Source: Sweltsa coloradensis
Lineage: Eukaryota; Arthropoda; Insecta; Plecoptera; Chloroperlidae
Assembly: GCA_024449915.1 (NCBI GenBank)
Contig: JAMZAV010000005.1
Location: 682,001 to 746,000, forward strand
Length of the DNA stretch: 64,000 nucleotides
Direction of reading: 5' to 3'
A program made the translations under genes and the position numbers. Positions 1 through 13,315 of the stretch are shown piece by piece; the stretch's first letter is position 1, and each line of letters opens with the position of its first letter. Below the pieces are notes generated by a model that made no database searches, was not told where the DNA came from, and saw only the letters and a list, made by a program, of their open reading frames with translations.

Positions 1-865
1 TGACGGGCAAAATAACCCTTCTGGCGCAGACAGTATCAGTAGTGCACCTCCAAGTCCACATTGCACACAATCAAGGCTAGGTCATACGTGTAATTAACCT
101 TTCACACCGTACACTTCATAACGTTTCTTATTAATAGTAATAAGGACAGCAAGGGGAAAACACAGATTGCAAAGCACACTCACTCACTCACGCACTCACG
201 CACGCACACACTCCAAGGCATGCACCAGTATTAAGGTAATTACTTCGAGAGGAGAGGCAAGCCAAGCCGGCCAGCCAACCTATAGGAAACTGCGTTAATT
301 ACTTTTCCTTCGTACTGGACTGAGAGCTAGGCCGGTGTAGTCAGTGGACCACTGAAATTAACTACCTTATTAGTTTTTGAGTCTAGCGTTTAGCCAACTA
401 TGCATACACAGTTGACGAGTACCTACATCCTTAACCGACAGGGGAATTCTCATGAGAAACGAGTGGTACTATGATTTGGGAGGTCGCGAATCGATTTCCA
501 CAACCGGCAACCCTCACTGAGAGTTCTTCTCCAGGGATCGAGTGCTCTCAAACAGCACTTGCACATTTCTTATACACGACGACTACACTAGGCCTACAGT
601 AAAATTGTTCTGATATGTACAAAGTAAGACTAAGGCATTAATTACGCATTTATTAACTTATTTTTAGGATAGAAATTGTGAGGGAGTATCTCCCAATTGC
701 ATACTGCTTGATACAGCAATTGCACCTTTCCAAACATCTCAATAAAAAAGTTTTATTTGTTTAGGAGTAAGTAAATAAATACTTATCCCAGACAATATAA
801 ACTTAGAGGTCATCACAAAGTGTTTATTATAATTATAATGTAATATGCTATGTGTCTGGAAATAA

Positions 866-866
866 A

Positions 867-897
<31 letters not shown>
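866..897. repeat. (ACTT)n microsatellite
   Basis: About eight ACTT units, next to AT-rich sequence. Confidence 0.95.
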
Positions 898-1486
898 AAC
901 TGGAGCACTCTTAATCGTTTAGTTAGTCACTGAAGAGACACTGGGTGGAACTAATGTGTACCCTTCAGAAGGCATCCCTACGGAAAAGTGTTTTTTTTTT
1001 ACAACCTTGGGAGTAAATTTAGAACGATGCTCAAATTTATTTTTCATCAGACTCATGTTCCTTAATTTGAGACAGAACTAAGCATCACGATTGAAGCAAC
1101 CCATACTCTAACGTAGGAATTATTGTTATTAAAAAAAGAGTTGGCCAAATTGTTTAACATTTCACAGCTGTAAAAGTGATTCGTCACACAAAGGATGAGT
1201 AATTGGAATTTAATTTCAATTACAAGTTCCTTTCCAAAATTCTGTGTATAGGTTAGGAGAGATATCTCGTAGTGCATGATTTCAGTATGGCATTTTGAAA
1301 ACTTTTTAGTATTATTCTGCATAGCCCCCCCCCCTCCCCCCTAAATAGTATACATGGTGTTCCTTGGTAGGTAACTTGCGCATACCATTGATATAATATA
1401 ATTTCATATTGTCCCGACAAATTTGCTACCGCTAATACGTTGTAGTTTCACAATGCACGTGCTGCAGTGAAGTTGTCGGGTAGTGC

Positions 1487-1552
1487 TGGTGGTGGTAGTG
1501 GTAGTGGTAGTGGTATGGTTGGTAGTGGTAGTGGTAGTGGTAGTGGTAGTGG
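1487..1552. repeat. (GTGGTA)n microsatellite
   Basis: An imperfect array of GTGGTA, interrupted once by ATGGTTGGTA. It is the source of a spurious threonine-rich frame on the minus strand. Confidence 0.95.
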
Positions 1553-4500
1553 AAATATTGTTCGCGTGCAGACGAGTGACAGTTTGTCGAACTATAGCTG
1601 CCACTACCACCAATACCATATCAGAGGTTAATATTGGAAATGGTCAAGAGTCTCGTTGACCAATAGAGCTATAGAACGCAAATTTGGTTGACGCGTGAAA
1701 TAGCAAAGTTACATTTTCACCGAGTAAAATACATAAATAAGACATGCACAAAAAAATGCATAATATAAGCCGTAGTTTTTCACATTTATAGGATTTCTCA
1801 GTGGTATGTAAAAGTTTGACCTTGATTTTGGATTGTTCAAAACCAAAATATAATCGTCTCCTATTCAACACATTACAAACACAGCTAACCATTGCATAGC
1901 AGCCTGCACTTGAGAGTTGCCTAGTTCTTAATTCTTTATTTCAGCTCACAACTAATCGCGTGTCTCAGGAAATAAGTTTCCTCCTTTAAAAACGGGAAGC
2001 AAATGGGGTACCGTAATTTAGTTAAACTAACATACATATACATATATATCACTGTAAATTCCTGATCGAAATGAAATCGGTAGCCGTTATTAACGACTGG
2101 GCCTGAGGGCTCGGGAGTCGGGACCAACCCTACCCTTCCTTCCAGATCCACCCATCGCAATCAGTATACAGTGAGCAGAGGAATACTCGAGAGAAGTTAA
2201 TGCATCCTAAATGAAAATATGGAGAAGCCCTCGGCGAAGAATCAGGGGTGTCAACATTTTCAGTAGTCACCATTAGGACTCGACTTTTAGCCGAGGAGTG
2301 TAGACCAAATGCCGTATAGGTTCTTATCCACCATTCTTTATAATATCGTTGATTATCTTCTTTCTTCAATATACATAATTGTTTCAAGACGTAAAACACA
2401 AGCACATTCTTTAAAATGTGTGCGGAGCAATGTGAATTTCCAAATTTGAAGCTGCTGATAAAAGTTACATATTTATCCACTCAACTTTCTCAGCTAACTT
2501 TAATGGGATACGGAAACGAACTTATCAACACTAATTAGAACTTGATCAACCGTGGATTTCGATATCCGGTATAAATAAACCCCGGTTTTGGGTGCACCGT
2601 TCTTTGTGCAGCCATCTTCCGATGACCGCAAGGGATGAAAATCTCGTGCGCAGTGACACAAAACATACCGACAGCCCTGTCATTATGGATACTTTCCGGC
2701 CAACTGAAAACCACAGACGCACTTTTGTCATTATCATTATTTGAATTTGTTGAGGGTAACAGAAAAACGGGGTTGATAACATACTACGAGAACATGTGGC
2801 CTTGGAACCTTTGTCCCCTATTTATCATTATGGCCGCTTCTTAGGAAACGTATCACATTTGTTAGGGAGCAATTAAGCTAGGTAAACCGTATTATTTGGA
2901 TGGAAGTTATGAGTTACCTGAATCACGAACGCGGCCAGCCTGAAGCAGGTCACCACCTTGCAACTTGGGCTATTGGTATTCGGTGCCTTGTGTGCTGCTG
3001 TTCAGCAGACGAGCTTGTCAGCAACTCTGTGTTTAGCGACACCCAAAACACAATACGTCAAAATAATTAACGAAACAGCTTGAGCTCGTCTTAATCAAAA
3101 CTAGATGTGTTGTGTGTTTTTGTTGTTTTTCAAATGGAGATTTAATCTTGTGATTGCCACTTGGGCGAGTTGGCCATTCCTAACTGTTTTTTGAACGGGT
3201 TTTGAAGAATATAAAGATATCGTAATTAATTATATTGGGGTCTCAATCAGTCTTTTGACTAACTTATTTTCAATAATGAACGCAGATTGTCATCCTTTTT
3301 ATCACTAAATTGTCATTGGCAGTACAACTAATTTTTCCATTCTCCCGGGAGTTAACCGCTACAATGCACTCCATTAAACATGCGCAAAAGTGTCCGGGCG
3401 CTGATGAGACGCTCGCACCGCCCCGCGGACGGTATCACCTATCAGGTTACAAATTATCACAACATGCTTATTTTACAGAATAGGTGCTCCGATCATTTAT
3501 TTGTTTCGTTCGCCTAATGGATTTAATCACTCCTCCGTATGCACTGTCTTAAACATATACTAAAAACATTGAGCGATGTTACGGGCCTAGCTACTTAGAG
3601 GAAATAACTTTTTCTTAACATAAAAAATGAAATTAAAAGAGACAGCCTTCGATCTTTTCATTATGATTTTTTGTTGGTTCGGTTCGTATTATATAATTGT
3701 CCCACCCATCCATCGGGCAAGCGGTGATGAGGGCCGAGATAGCAGGGCTACGGCGCGAGAGCCGAGAGAGGATGCTGGAAGAAAACCAATCAAAATCCGA
3801 TCAGCAATTTTCCTTCGAGACGATCGAAACAAAACGATCCATTAATTACATTGAGCTGTGGTGTTGTGGCGAGCCAGCTAGTCAGCTAGCCAGGCCAGGC
3901 AAGGCATGCGGGTCACATGGATTTAGTAATCAACATACCTTGTTGCCTGGCCCGAAGCCTCTATACAACTCAACGCTCAGCGCTCACCATGAACAATGAA
4001 ACAATTCGTTATTCCAATTAATATCGTAGTTGACCAGTGACCATTGAGACGGAGACGGACACGCCACAGCCATTTTCTTTGCAGAAGCTCAAAGATTCGA
4101 GCAATTAAAAAAAGTGGATCCCCCGAATGCTAATTATTATGGCAACTTATTGGTGGCCTTGATTCATCACAGAGCAGTCTAACTATTATTAGAAAAGTTT
4201 TTTTCAAAAAAACGCCATGTCGGAAAATTCAGTCCCCAATAAAAAAATGTACTTTATTTTTTACTCCATTTAAGTTTACATATGCAATATCTTTTTTATG
4301 TGCGGCATTTTGCTGTGATTTACATCATGTGACTGAAATAAAGCCCTCGTGTTAAGTTCTCTATGCAGAATTAGTTTGGTCACGTCGTAGCCACACGGAG
4401 AGGAAATGCCTCATACGCAATGCATTTGTTTTCATTAACATTTCAACTTGTCTCCAACACCGACGCACCACATGTGTGACACTTCACGATTTACATAATT

Positions 4501-4827
4501 ATATAAAGATGAAATATCAATTGACCCATCATGGTACTTTTGCATACATTGATTGGAAAATTTACATTTAACAAAGTTAAATCTTAAATTATTTTCATTC
4601 TTTCAAAATGACCATAACACAAATTAAGCCTACATGTTTTAACTGGTTAGTTTTTCTTCCAAAAATTTCTAAAAGCTTGTATGATAGCGGAGTACATTAA
4701 TTATCAGCAATAGGCTTACACAAAAACTTTTATTCATATGTTGATGACTGGAATGGATTACGACAAACATGTATCAGTGTCACCCCACATCCAAAGAATT
4801 TCAAAGTGTTTAAAGTTGTAAGAAAGC

Positions 4828-5000
4828 AATTGGGTTCGAACCCCGGGGTGGGGTCGTGTCCACGGCGCGTTGGGAGCAGCTGGTCTACCGGCGTGATTCA
4901 GTCTTCAGTCCGAGTTGGACCAACCTCGGCCTCATTTGTGCCTATTGTTTTGTAACCGTCTTCGAACGAAGTAAATGCGTCGATAAAAAGAAGAAGAGTA
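4828..5000 (+). mobile_element. 5'-truncated SINE candidate
   Basis: GGTTCGAACCC (4833-4843) fits a tRNA B box. A GC-rich ~150 bp body follows and ends in AAAAAGAAGAAGAG, a plausible SINE tail. No A box is present upstream. Confidence 0.4.
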
Positions 5001-5298
5001 ATTATTAATACAATTAAACTATATTCATTTCATGCCCATCGAATTATCAAATCAACTGATTAACAATGGATGTGAGAAAAAATATGTTACAACAAAAGCA
5101 TTAACTCAAACAATAGTGTATTGTGTGTACATCGTAAGGCTGTTGTTAATTCATAACATCTAAGAGCATTAATGAATTAATAAAAGTATATTTGTTATTT
5201 AGTACATTTATAATTTATTGTTGTCATTAGCACAAATTTTAGTTGGTAAAGGTTTGAAATCTGTTGTCTTGTGTAATTTTACTGGATGGTAGAAAATA

Positions 5299-5590
5299 CA
5301 CCCCCATTACAGACCAGAGAAAAAAACCATCATCACGTCTATGGCAGTCACCCCATAGCAGACCAGAGAAAGAACCATCATCACGTATATTGCCGTCACC
5401 CCCATAGCAGACCAGAGAAAGAACCATCATCACGTCTATTGCCGTCACCCCCATAGCAGACCAGAGAAAGAACCATCATCACGTCTATTGCCGTCACCCC
5501 CATAGCAGACCAGAGAAAGAACCATCATCACGTATACTGCCGTCATCCCCATAGCAGACCAGAGAAAGAACCATCATCACGTCTATTGCC
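5299..5590. repeat. Minisatellite, 49 bp x 6
   Basis: GACCAGAG starts at 5312, 5361, 5410, 5459, 5508 and 5557, so the unit is exactly 49 bp. It contains AACCATCATCACGT and CCGTCACCCCCATAGCA. Units differ by one to three bases. Confidence 0.95.
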
Positions 5591-7763
5591 TCCATCCCTC
5601 TTAACAACCTCGGTGTATAACTGAAACACCTTCCATGTGATTAGTTCAAGTGTCTAGGTCTAGAACTGAGCCTCGGTACATCGCAAGCGCCTGCGCCATA
5701 CCTGCAGTGCTAGTGTTGGTCGACAGACATCGCCACTGCAAACATCACGACTCGGCCAAGATAATTAGAAGAATTGTTTTTGAGAAAGACAGAACCATGT
5801 AGCATTACATCCATATATAAGTAGCCGTACCTAGAATACCTACCTCTTAGCTGGCTCAGCGAAACTTACAAGATTTGTCTACCTACAGCTAATACCAATA
5901 GATCACCCAACTGTTACTGCACGCTCCCTGATCAACATTCATTTCCAATGGAAATAAGTCTTTCCCTGATCACTTTTCATGCATGCTAAATTCAAAATAC
6001 GTTGAGTTGCATGCATAAGCAATTCATTTTCCTCTTGCCTTGCCCCATTGCTTCAAATGTTCCATAAATAATCTACATCTGTCAATATTGCCAAGCAGAC
6101 ACGTTAATATAGAATATGTAAATTCATAATTATATAAATGCAAACAAGGTCTAGAAGTCGAAGAAACTCGCGCGCATCGGTGGTTGGGTCTGTTCATGTT
6201 GGGATTGTGTCACAGAGCTGTGGTGCCCGGATGGATGTGGTCTTCGTGTCAGAGTCACCTATATCCTCCTCACACACAGCAGCATTCCGCAAACACGCGA
6301 ATTTTATACAAACGGAAACTCCATTGCAAATTTGGCATATTAAATAAACTTCACTTCTAGAAAAGAAATTACTGTAAATTTCTAAAAACCTTGCTTTTAT
6401 TAGAACCGAGGAAACGCGGCCTGGCTGGTTTCTGGTTGCGAATGCATTCTGTACAGAGCCATTCCGCGTGCGAAATAAACAAATGTGACACATGAGACTG
6501 GAAAACAGAATGTATTTCCGGCTAATATTTTATGTTAATTACCAAGATTGCAGGTCGGGTCGGTTCCCTTGTTTCGCAGGCCGTGCGCGTAAAATCAAAT
6601 CATTTTGGCTTGTACGATGTGATAACACCGGTCGGCCATGCATTGAAGGAATGAACCAGCGATTAGCTGTGGAGTGAATGCGATTGCAACGTCTTGTTTG
6701 ACTCGAGACGCTTGAAATGTTTTCGAGGTGCACGGACGAAGTTCGGGTCCACATTTTGCACACAACTAAGATTTCTATCTGCGGTAGTAAATTAAATCCA
6801 ATGGACATGAAGGGTCTTTGGTAGCAAGCGAGATAGTAAGATGCAACGCAACAAAGAGAAGAGAGGGAGATATACATCGTGTCACCTTCAGATTCATGAG
6901 AGCAACCGAGTTGCAACCCATTGCAAAGACCGAAAACTACAGATAAAAAGTGAGAATTAACTAAATTAACTAACCACAGATATCTGCTTGCAAAGATAGG
7001 AATACTATGATAATGACGCCTTGAATTAATCACGAATTGAAAACAAAGAGACGAAGGACGACAAGAAGCAACGGGAAAAAACAACTTTAACATATTTAAA
7101 TTTTCTGAAATCGACACATCAAAAAGAAAAAATCAGATTTTTCTCACATTCTTTCTTCTACGGCACTGAAGGTCCGCCTACAGGACTCCAGGTGCAAACC
7201 TCGCCATGTTTTGCATATACTTACGAATACTTTTCAATTAACAATCACAGACAATGGAATAAACGAAACGATTCAGCTACATTTTAGGTTTAACATGTCT
7301 ACGATGGTTTTAAAATAAGTTCGGAAGTAAGCTCATCTGACAAGGTTGAAGATCCGTGCCCACCAAAGATGCATTACTAAAATATACATTAACTAATCAT
7401 TTAGTATGCAGGGAGGCTTAGCTGCTACATGTTAGGCAGGGCATCTAGAATAATATAAGCCGTACACGCTAATTGTATTTGTCTTGGACATGAGGGACTA
7501 GTGACTGGTTGCATGGCCACTGGACTTGAAGAACAAAGATATTGCTTCCAACACATTCAAAACTGAACATTATCCAACTATATCGACAGGCACGGACACG
7601 GGAGTACCCGAAATAGGGAGCGAACCTGTTGAATCAACAGATTTTTCACTAAGGAAGGTACAACTAAAATTGTTCGTGCATTGAAATCTCTTGGTGAACA
7701 ATCTGTATCATCCTTGTTGAAGGGTAATGTCAAACACAAACAGCATGCCAATCATAGGTCGTT
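5591..7763. other. Non-coding stretch with one long unassigned frame
   Basis: A 192-codon minus-strand frame (6539-7117) is the longest here. It has no domain, signal or repeat I recognise, and other frames overlap it. In a window this size one frame of such length is not far from chance. Otherwise I see nothing. Confidence 0.5.
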
Positions 7764-8215
7764 TTGATTGGATATTGCTTAACGTCTCATATTTATGCAA
7801 CTTGGCTAATCGAGACGAAGGAAGGGACGTAAGGGGTGACGCGGGGGGACAAGGGGTGGACAGGCCTGTGCTGGTCAGAACCAGCGACAAGCGTATGGGG
7901 AGGGCAGGGGTTCCCCCACGTCGTGGTCTTCTCCGTCTGTGTCATCATCCGTCCGTGTTGTCATTGTCGTCGCCGTCGGGGGGAAGGGGAAAGTTCCCCG
8001 ACGACGACCCAGAGCTCGCCATTAGTTTCAGGGAGTAAAACTCCCCTAATCACGGGCAAAACCACGAGAAGATTGCGAGTTGGAATTTGTGTTCGGTTTT
8101 AATCGTGAGACGGGACACGTGTCACGTCAAGCAAACCCGGCACCTCCACCAAAAATATCAATACGCGGCAAATCATGTTATTTTTGTATTGTTCTTCGAC
8201 GATCTGTTGGTTAAA
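7764..8215 (+). repeat. Dispersed repeat family P, copy 1
   Basis: It opens TTGATTGGATATTGCTTAAC GTC. It then shares 'gacgcggggggacaaggggt', 'gctggtcagaaccagc', 'catcatccgtccgtgttgtc', 'ttccccgacgacgaccc' and 'cacgagaagattgcgagttgg' with copies at 60.0, 60.9 and 63.2 kb. The tail 'ggcacctccaccaa' ... 'ttcttcgacgatctgttgg' is shared with copy 2 and with a fragment near 52.93 kb. Two short hairpins (GGGGAAAGTTCCCC and GGGAGTAAAACTCCC) lie near the middle. The opening resembles a common molluscan repeat as I remember it; that link is unverified. Confidence 0.75.
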
Positions 8216-10536
8216 AAGTAAACTGCATGGGAACCACCCATTATAATGGTCTAAGCATCTACTTGCTTTGATCAATCAAACCAACACAAATTAATTAAAA
8301 TCCGATGGTTTGTGAATTGAGTACTGTATAACTAGCAGAAGAAAGCATCATTATAATTCGATCCATAAATGCCATATTATATTAATACTCAGTGTTTGAG
8401 GGTGCATCATAAATTGTACCAAACATTATCATTTAGATTTTTGGTCAAAACTATATTACATATTCTTTACGCTTGTTATTGCTTTTCTACGTAAATGTTT
8501 TTTATTTCAATTAGTACCAGAAAAATAATATAGAAAAAATACGATTTAATTAATTAACACATTAATTCGTTCGTTGCGCATTCATATTTTTATGCTTTAC
8601 ACAAAACTTGAATCAAGAATACAAAAGATATACCATATGCGCGATATTAGTCAACAGATCGGACTCTGTCCACGAAGCTAATCGCGAAGATACTTGAAGG
8701 ACTCCGACTAGAGCACAGATACAGTGGCGTGTGTCGTGGTGGTCCCGAGCCAACAGTGGCGTATGCAGATTCAGTCCGGGTGATGAAACGCTATCGCTCG
8801 AGTTCAACGTTCGCGGCCGGAGAATAGTGGGCTACAATAAGTTTGTTGACAAGATGAATTCTTTACGAATATAAAGATGTCGCACAGTAACCGAACCCAA
8901 ATACGTATATAAATATTCACGTTTTCGATGTTAAAAGAGAAAGACGATGAGATGGGGGCCACATTCTTCCATGTCTGTGTCCCAGCCTGTTTATCAATCA
9001 CTCTTAAGGAGCGTACGCAGCGAGCCGCGGCCAGCCACAGTGCGACCTAACTACATCCCCGTCGTCCGGGGTGGGTGGCTGGGTGCATTGCTCAGGGTGC
9101 ACAATCATCGTCGAACAAGACCAAGTTATAGAAGGAAAATATCATGATAAACACGTCCATTTAAATATGAAACTCGAACAAAATAACACTAATTTATTTT
9201 TACTGAAATCTTTTTCGCGGGAAACGAAGTTGTGTGCGTGTCAAGAACGGTCCGCCCAAAGAGTTTCTTGAATGTTGGAGTCTAACTGGTACCCCCCCCC
9301 CTCACCGTTCGCTCAACACATACCAAAACCCCAGACGACCACAATACATTTGTTGCGTACACGTACAACACACATTTGCAAATGAGTTTATTGTGGGGTC
9401 ACATGCCTGTGTGGTGTGTGTGTGTAATTAGGACTGGCCTAAACGACGGCTTCTCTACAGGAATAACCATGCTTGGTAAATTAATGTCGATATATCGATG
9501 AGGTTAAATCGAAAAGAACCATTATACATGTTTTTCATGGACACCAAGTTGTCCGAGGAAGTATTAATGTTGCAAAGAGGTCTTAAATACTCTCGAATAA
9601 AGAGAGAGAGGGAGCTAAATTGATTAATTTATTAATCTAACTTCGACTCCCGTCTCTCTCTCGAGCGGACACATGTTAGCATAGATAATTTAAGAGCCGA
9701 TGGACGCATGAATAATATGATATAAAATCACACAAGAGCGTAGCATAGCAAGACAGTAGAAGCTAGGCCCCCAGTAGCGACGTCGCAGAGGACAAGCGGT
9801 TCTCGTCGGCGATATTCAAATCAGCAAGCCAACGGTTGGTTCTCTTCTCTCTCTTGTCTGCTTCCATTTAAGAATCTACCGATGTTTCGGTGCTCGAACA
9901 CAGAACAAAGAACTCACCTTCAACAAACCCCCTCGCGACAACGACGATCATATCCACGAGCTTTTGCCTCTGTGTCCATCATGAATACTAATTAAAATAA
10001 TATTTCTGTATTCAACAAGAATTTTTTAGGCTAGTAACTATAGGTTATTTTAATTAGATATGTAGACGATCGGCAGAGATTGCCCAAGGGCTGACTCCAG
10101 GAGTCATAAGCACAGAGGATTTATTTCTCTCTGATACGACAGCGACACTCCAGCTTTGTATGTTAGGAAGAGGCATGTCCACGGCTGTGTTCCTGTAAAC
10201 CAAATGTCTTCGGAACACAGTTCGTATATCGTCCTCGATCATCGCCGACCCACCGGTGCGAACAAGTGTGGTGAAAAAGAATTAATTAAATTGCAGTGAA
10301 AAATAGTCAAGCTGGGTTTGTTTGCTAGCTTCCGAGAATACCAAGAACTGTTTCAATCAGATGGATCTTGCTCGCACATCCACAATCAATAATATCTCTA
10401 TGATGTACATGCTGGTGAACAACGAAACACATTTGATCACCGTCTTTCGATAGCAGAGGTCGAGGTTGAAGTTAAAACAATAAGATGAGACCACAGGGAA
10501 GCAGACACGACATTGCAGACACTAATTCCATGTACT
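8216..10536. other. Non-coding stretch
   Basis: There is a short hairpin, GAGAGAGAGGGAG against CTCCCGTCTCTCTCTC (about 9601-9662), and a C-tract near 9293. No gene is recognised. Confidence 0.6.
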
Positions 10537-10760
10537 GCACCCTGGCCCTGCATATACAGGCTGTTCACGGTAAGATGCCCCTGGCCCTACATCCAGTATA
10601 CAGGCTGTTCACGGTAAGATGCCCTGGCCCTGCATCCAGTATACAGGCTGTTCACGGTAAGATGCCCTGGCCCTGCATCCAGTATACAGGCTGTTCACGG
10701 TAAGATGCCCCTCTAATAGCCAGTATACAGAGGATGTTCACGATAAGGTGCCCTTGGCCC
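10537..10760. repeat. Minisatellite, ~43 bp x 5
   Basis: Units of 43-44 bp contain CTGGCCCTGCATCCAGTATA and CAGGCTGTTCACGGTAAGAT (GGCTGTTC at 10559, 10603, 10646 and 10689). The last unit is degenerate. Confidence 0.9.
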
Positions 10761-10765
10761 TGAGG

Positions 10766-10950
10766 TATTGTGCCTGACGTGATGTATTGTGCCTGACGTG
10801 ATGTATTTGTGCCTAACTTGATGTATTGTGCCTGACGTGATGCATTGTGCCTGACGTGATGTATTGTGCCTGACGTGACGTATTGTGCCTGACGTGATGT
10901 ATGTGCCTGACGTGTTGCATTGTGCCTGACGTGACGTATTGTGCCAGACA
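10766..10950. repeat. Minisatellite, 19 bp x ~9.5
   Basis: The unit is TATTGTGCCTGACGTGATG with small variants (ATTTG, ACTTGATG, TGTTG). It follows the 43 bp array directly. Each unit holds TGACGTGA, close to a CRE/bZIP half-site; any binding role is inference. Confidence 0.9.
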
Positions 10951-11968
10951 GTTTACATCTGTCTTACAATGACGGCCATACTATTTGTTCACGCCTTCTT
11001 CTAGTTCCTTTGATCGGTTTAGAAATGCAGTTTTTTCCATAAAAGTCTTCTAACCGAGAGAAGAGTTGCAACTTGCAACTCAGGACTATTGCTCGGTGTT
11101 CGCATCTCACTTTATAGTTAACAACTTAGGCTCCACACCTAGCGAATCACTTCCACTATCGCAAAAGAAAACCTTGTGCTGCGAGTGGTCATTCTTTCCT
11201 TTTAGCTTGTCATCAGACTAGAATTCTCCTAATGCAATGATTGCCTTATCTTTTCCCATTTGTCACTCTCAATAATGATGTCCTGTTAGCGCTTAGAAAC
11301 ACAAGAACATCACCATTTCGGAGGACGAAAGAACATTATAATAATTGTTTTGCTGAATTCTATTCGACGGTGGGTACCGTACGTACCCTGGTTAGGTAGT
11401 CTTATGGTAATGCACACACCGCCATCACTCATCACCAGACGCATGGCTCCACGTCCACGGTATTGTTACTTCAAATTACCGCAATAGTATTTGGAAGTTG
11501 GGCATCAAAACAAATCCATTGCATCCATTACTGTTCATAGTAACAAACAAAAAAATCTCGATGATAAGAATTGAAAATAGTGGTTATAATGTTGCTCATG
11601 AATAGCTCGACATATATACATATACATATATACAATTAGTACCATGCATAGGCCTATTTATTAATCGTGAAGAAATCTACATACACACATATACATATGG
11701 AATTTCTTAGGTTTTTGTGGCTATTTGTATGTGTTGTCATCTGGTAATAATATTGGTTTATCCTTTACGACGTAGAATGTTATTACAAGATGAACATCAT
11801 ATAAGAATCAACAATTTTGTTGATATAATTTTTTTTTAATATAGTTGAATAAAACTTGATAAAATTAACCTACTATACAATAACGAAAATCTACATAATG
11901 AACACACATATATATATGTAGATGTGGATTCTCGGGATCTTGCTTTTTTGATCTGATGCTCTAAAAGA

Positions 11969-12074
11969 ACCGTTCTTCCGACGTTTCGAAAGCTTCGATG
12001 CAGTGTCTGATCTTAATAAATATTGGCTCGCTGAAGATGGAAAGCAAGTTTTTCGAAACGTCGAGAAGAACGGT
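11969..12074. repeat. Inverted repeat with ~24 bp arms
   Basis: ACCGTTCTTCCGACGTTTCG AAA at 11969-11991 pairs with TTTCGAAACGTCGAGAAGAA CGGT at 12051-12074, with one indel; the spacer is about 60 bp. Such 'cgaaacgtc' hairpins are common next to some retroelements, but I cannot assign it to a family. Confidence 0.6.
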
Positions 12075-13250
12075 CTTTTTTTTACATAAACTATTAACCA
12101 GGAATAACCGCAGAATCCGTCTAATACTACCACGCCGAAAGCCTAAGATCCATAATATATATATATATATATTGAGTTTTATACAAACAGTGTGCGTGAT
12201 ATTTTCCGTAAAGCTAGTTTTAGCATATAAATATATATATATGGTACTAATTACTCGTTATAATGGTTGAGCTACCATAATTGGAATCTACTATAAAATT
12301 AAATGATAATCCGATGGTGCACTACAAGATTTGTACTTGTAACTAAAGCGGAATGGTAAAATACAACAGATCAGGCGACACTAAACAGTCTTCCAGTGGT
12401 GTATACTGATACTTCATCAGGCTTCATCGCTCATCGTCGTGATTAGGATCGTTGCATGACCTATTCCTCACATCAATCAAACTGGCTCGGGCTCAGCCAT
12501 GTAATTTGCAACCTTCAACTAGACGTGGTCAGGGAGAGAAATTTCAAACCTATTTCACACATCAACAAACTTCTGTTCACAAAATACGTGTATATGCCCT
12601 ACTACCACACTGTACAAAACACTCAAGACTGGAGTCTAGACGATGAACGTAGATTGCCTCAAATTTAGACAGCCATAAACATCAAGTCATATCCTATTGA
12701 ATATATTAATTCATGTAAGTCACGGAAATGTATAAGTGTCCCCAAGTTTTCACTAACACATCGACGTTGTCCAAAAAGCAAAACTGCACACATGGATAGA
12801 AATAGAATACTCAAATTATCTGAATATTAAATATACAAACAAGCACGAGTACGGGATTGCCCAAAATAGGGAGAGAGATTTGTTAGTCGCCACTCGCCAG
12901 TTTGTTGAAGAAGGATAGATAGATAGATAGATATTTTTATTCACTTAGACTAGTACATTGTATAAGTATAACTCTTTGCAGAGAAAGTGAATAGTCTATA
13001 TTAAATAATAATAAAAGTCATGATAATAATAATGTGTCCAAACCAAACGAAACCAAACGAAAACCAACGTCTTGCAACATTTACATTTTAAACCTCTTCG
13101 ATTTGGATGCTAGGTTAATCGATGCTGATGGCAGTCAGTGTCCCTCTGCTCCAAAGAGTCCAAGACTCACCTACAACATTCAGTTCTAGTCCATCTGAAT
13201 GGCAATCTCGTGTCATTCGGAGGTTATGTTCTGTTTTTATCGTGAGAAGT

Positions 13251-13315
13251 ACACACACACGCACGCACGCACGCACGCACGCACGGACGGACGGACGGAC
13301 GGACGGACGGACCGA
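13251..13315. repeat. (AC)n(ACGC)n(GGAC)n compound microsatellite
   Basis: An AC run passes into ACGC units and then into GGAC units, a three-part array. Confidence 0.95.

Larger units (their letters stand above)
1..5298. other. Non-coding stretch, no gene recognised
   Basis: AT-rich sequence with CACT/CACG runs (177-212), the two microsatellites listed, a C-tract (1325-1342) and a SINE fragment. The open frames are short (under 120 codons), overlap each other on both strands and show no known domain. Confidence 0.6.

Noticed and set aside
1404..1619. Threonine-rich open frame
   Set aside because: Direct translation of the (GTGGTA)n microsatellite on the opposite strand.
5299..5590. CRISPR-like array
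   Set aside because: Simple tandem repeat with 49 bp units and no unique spacers, in an animal genome.
6539..7117. A 192-codon minus-strand open frame
   Set aside because: No recognised motif, no splice or repeat context, low-complexity composition; the length is within reach of chance across six frames of 64 kb.
7966..7980. Cadherin-like DxNDN motif on the minus strand of family P
   Set aside because: It comes from a GAC/GAT-rich simple stretch followed at once by stop codons.
7727..8038. Repeated open frames in family P (serine/valine-rich and DDDPELAIS segments)
   Set aside because: They vary in frame and length among the four copies and look like translated repeat DNA, not a gene family.
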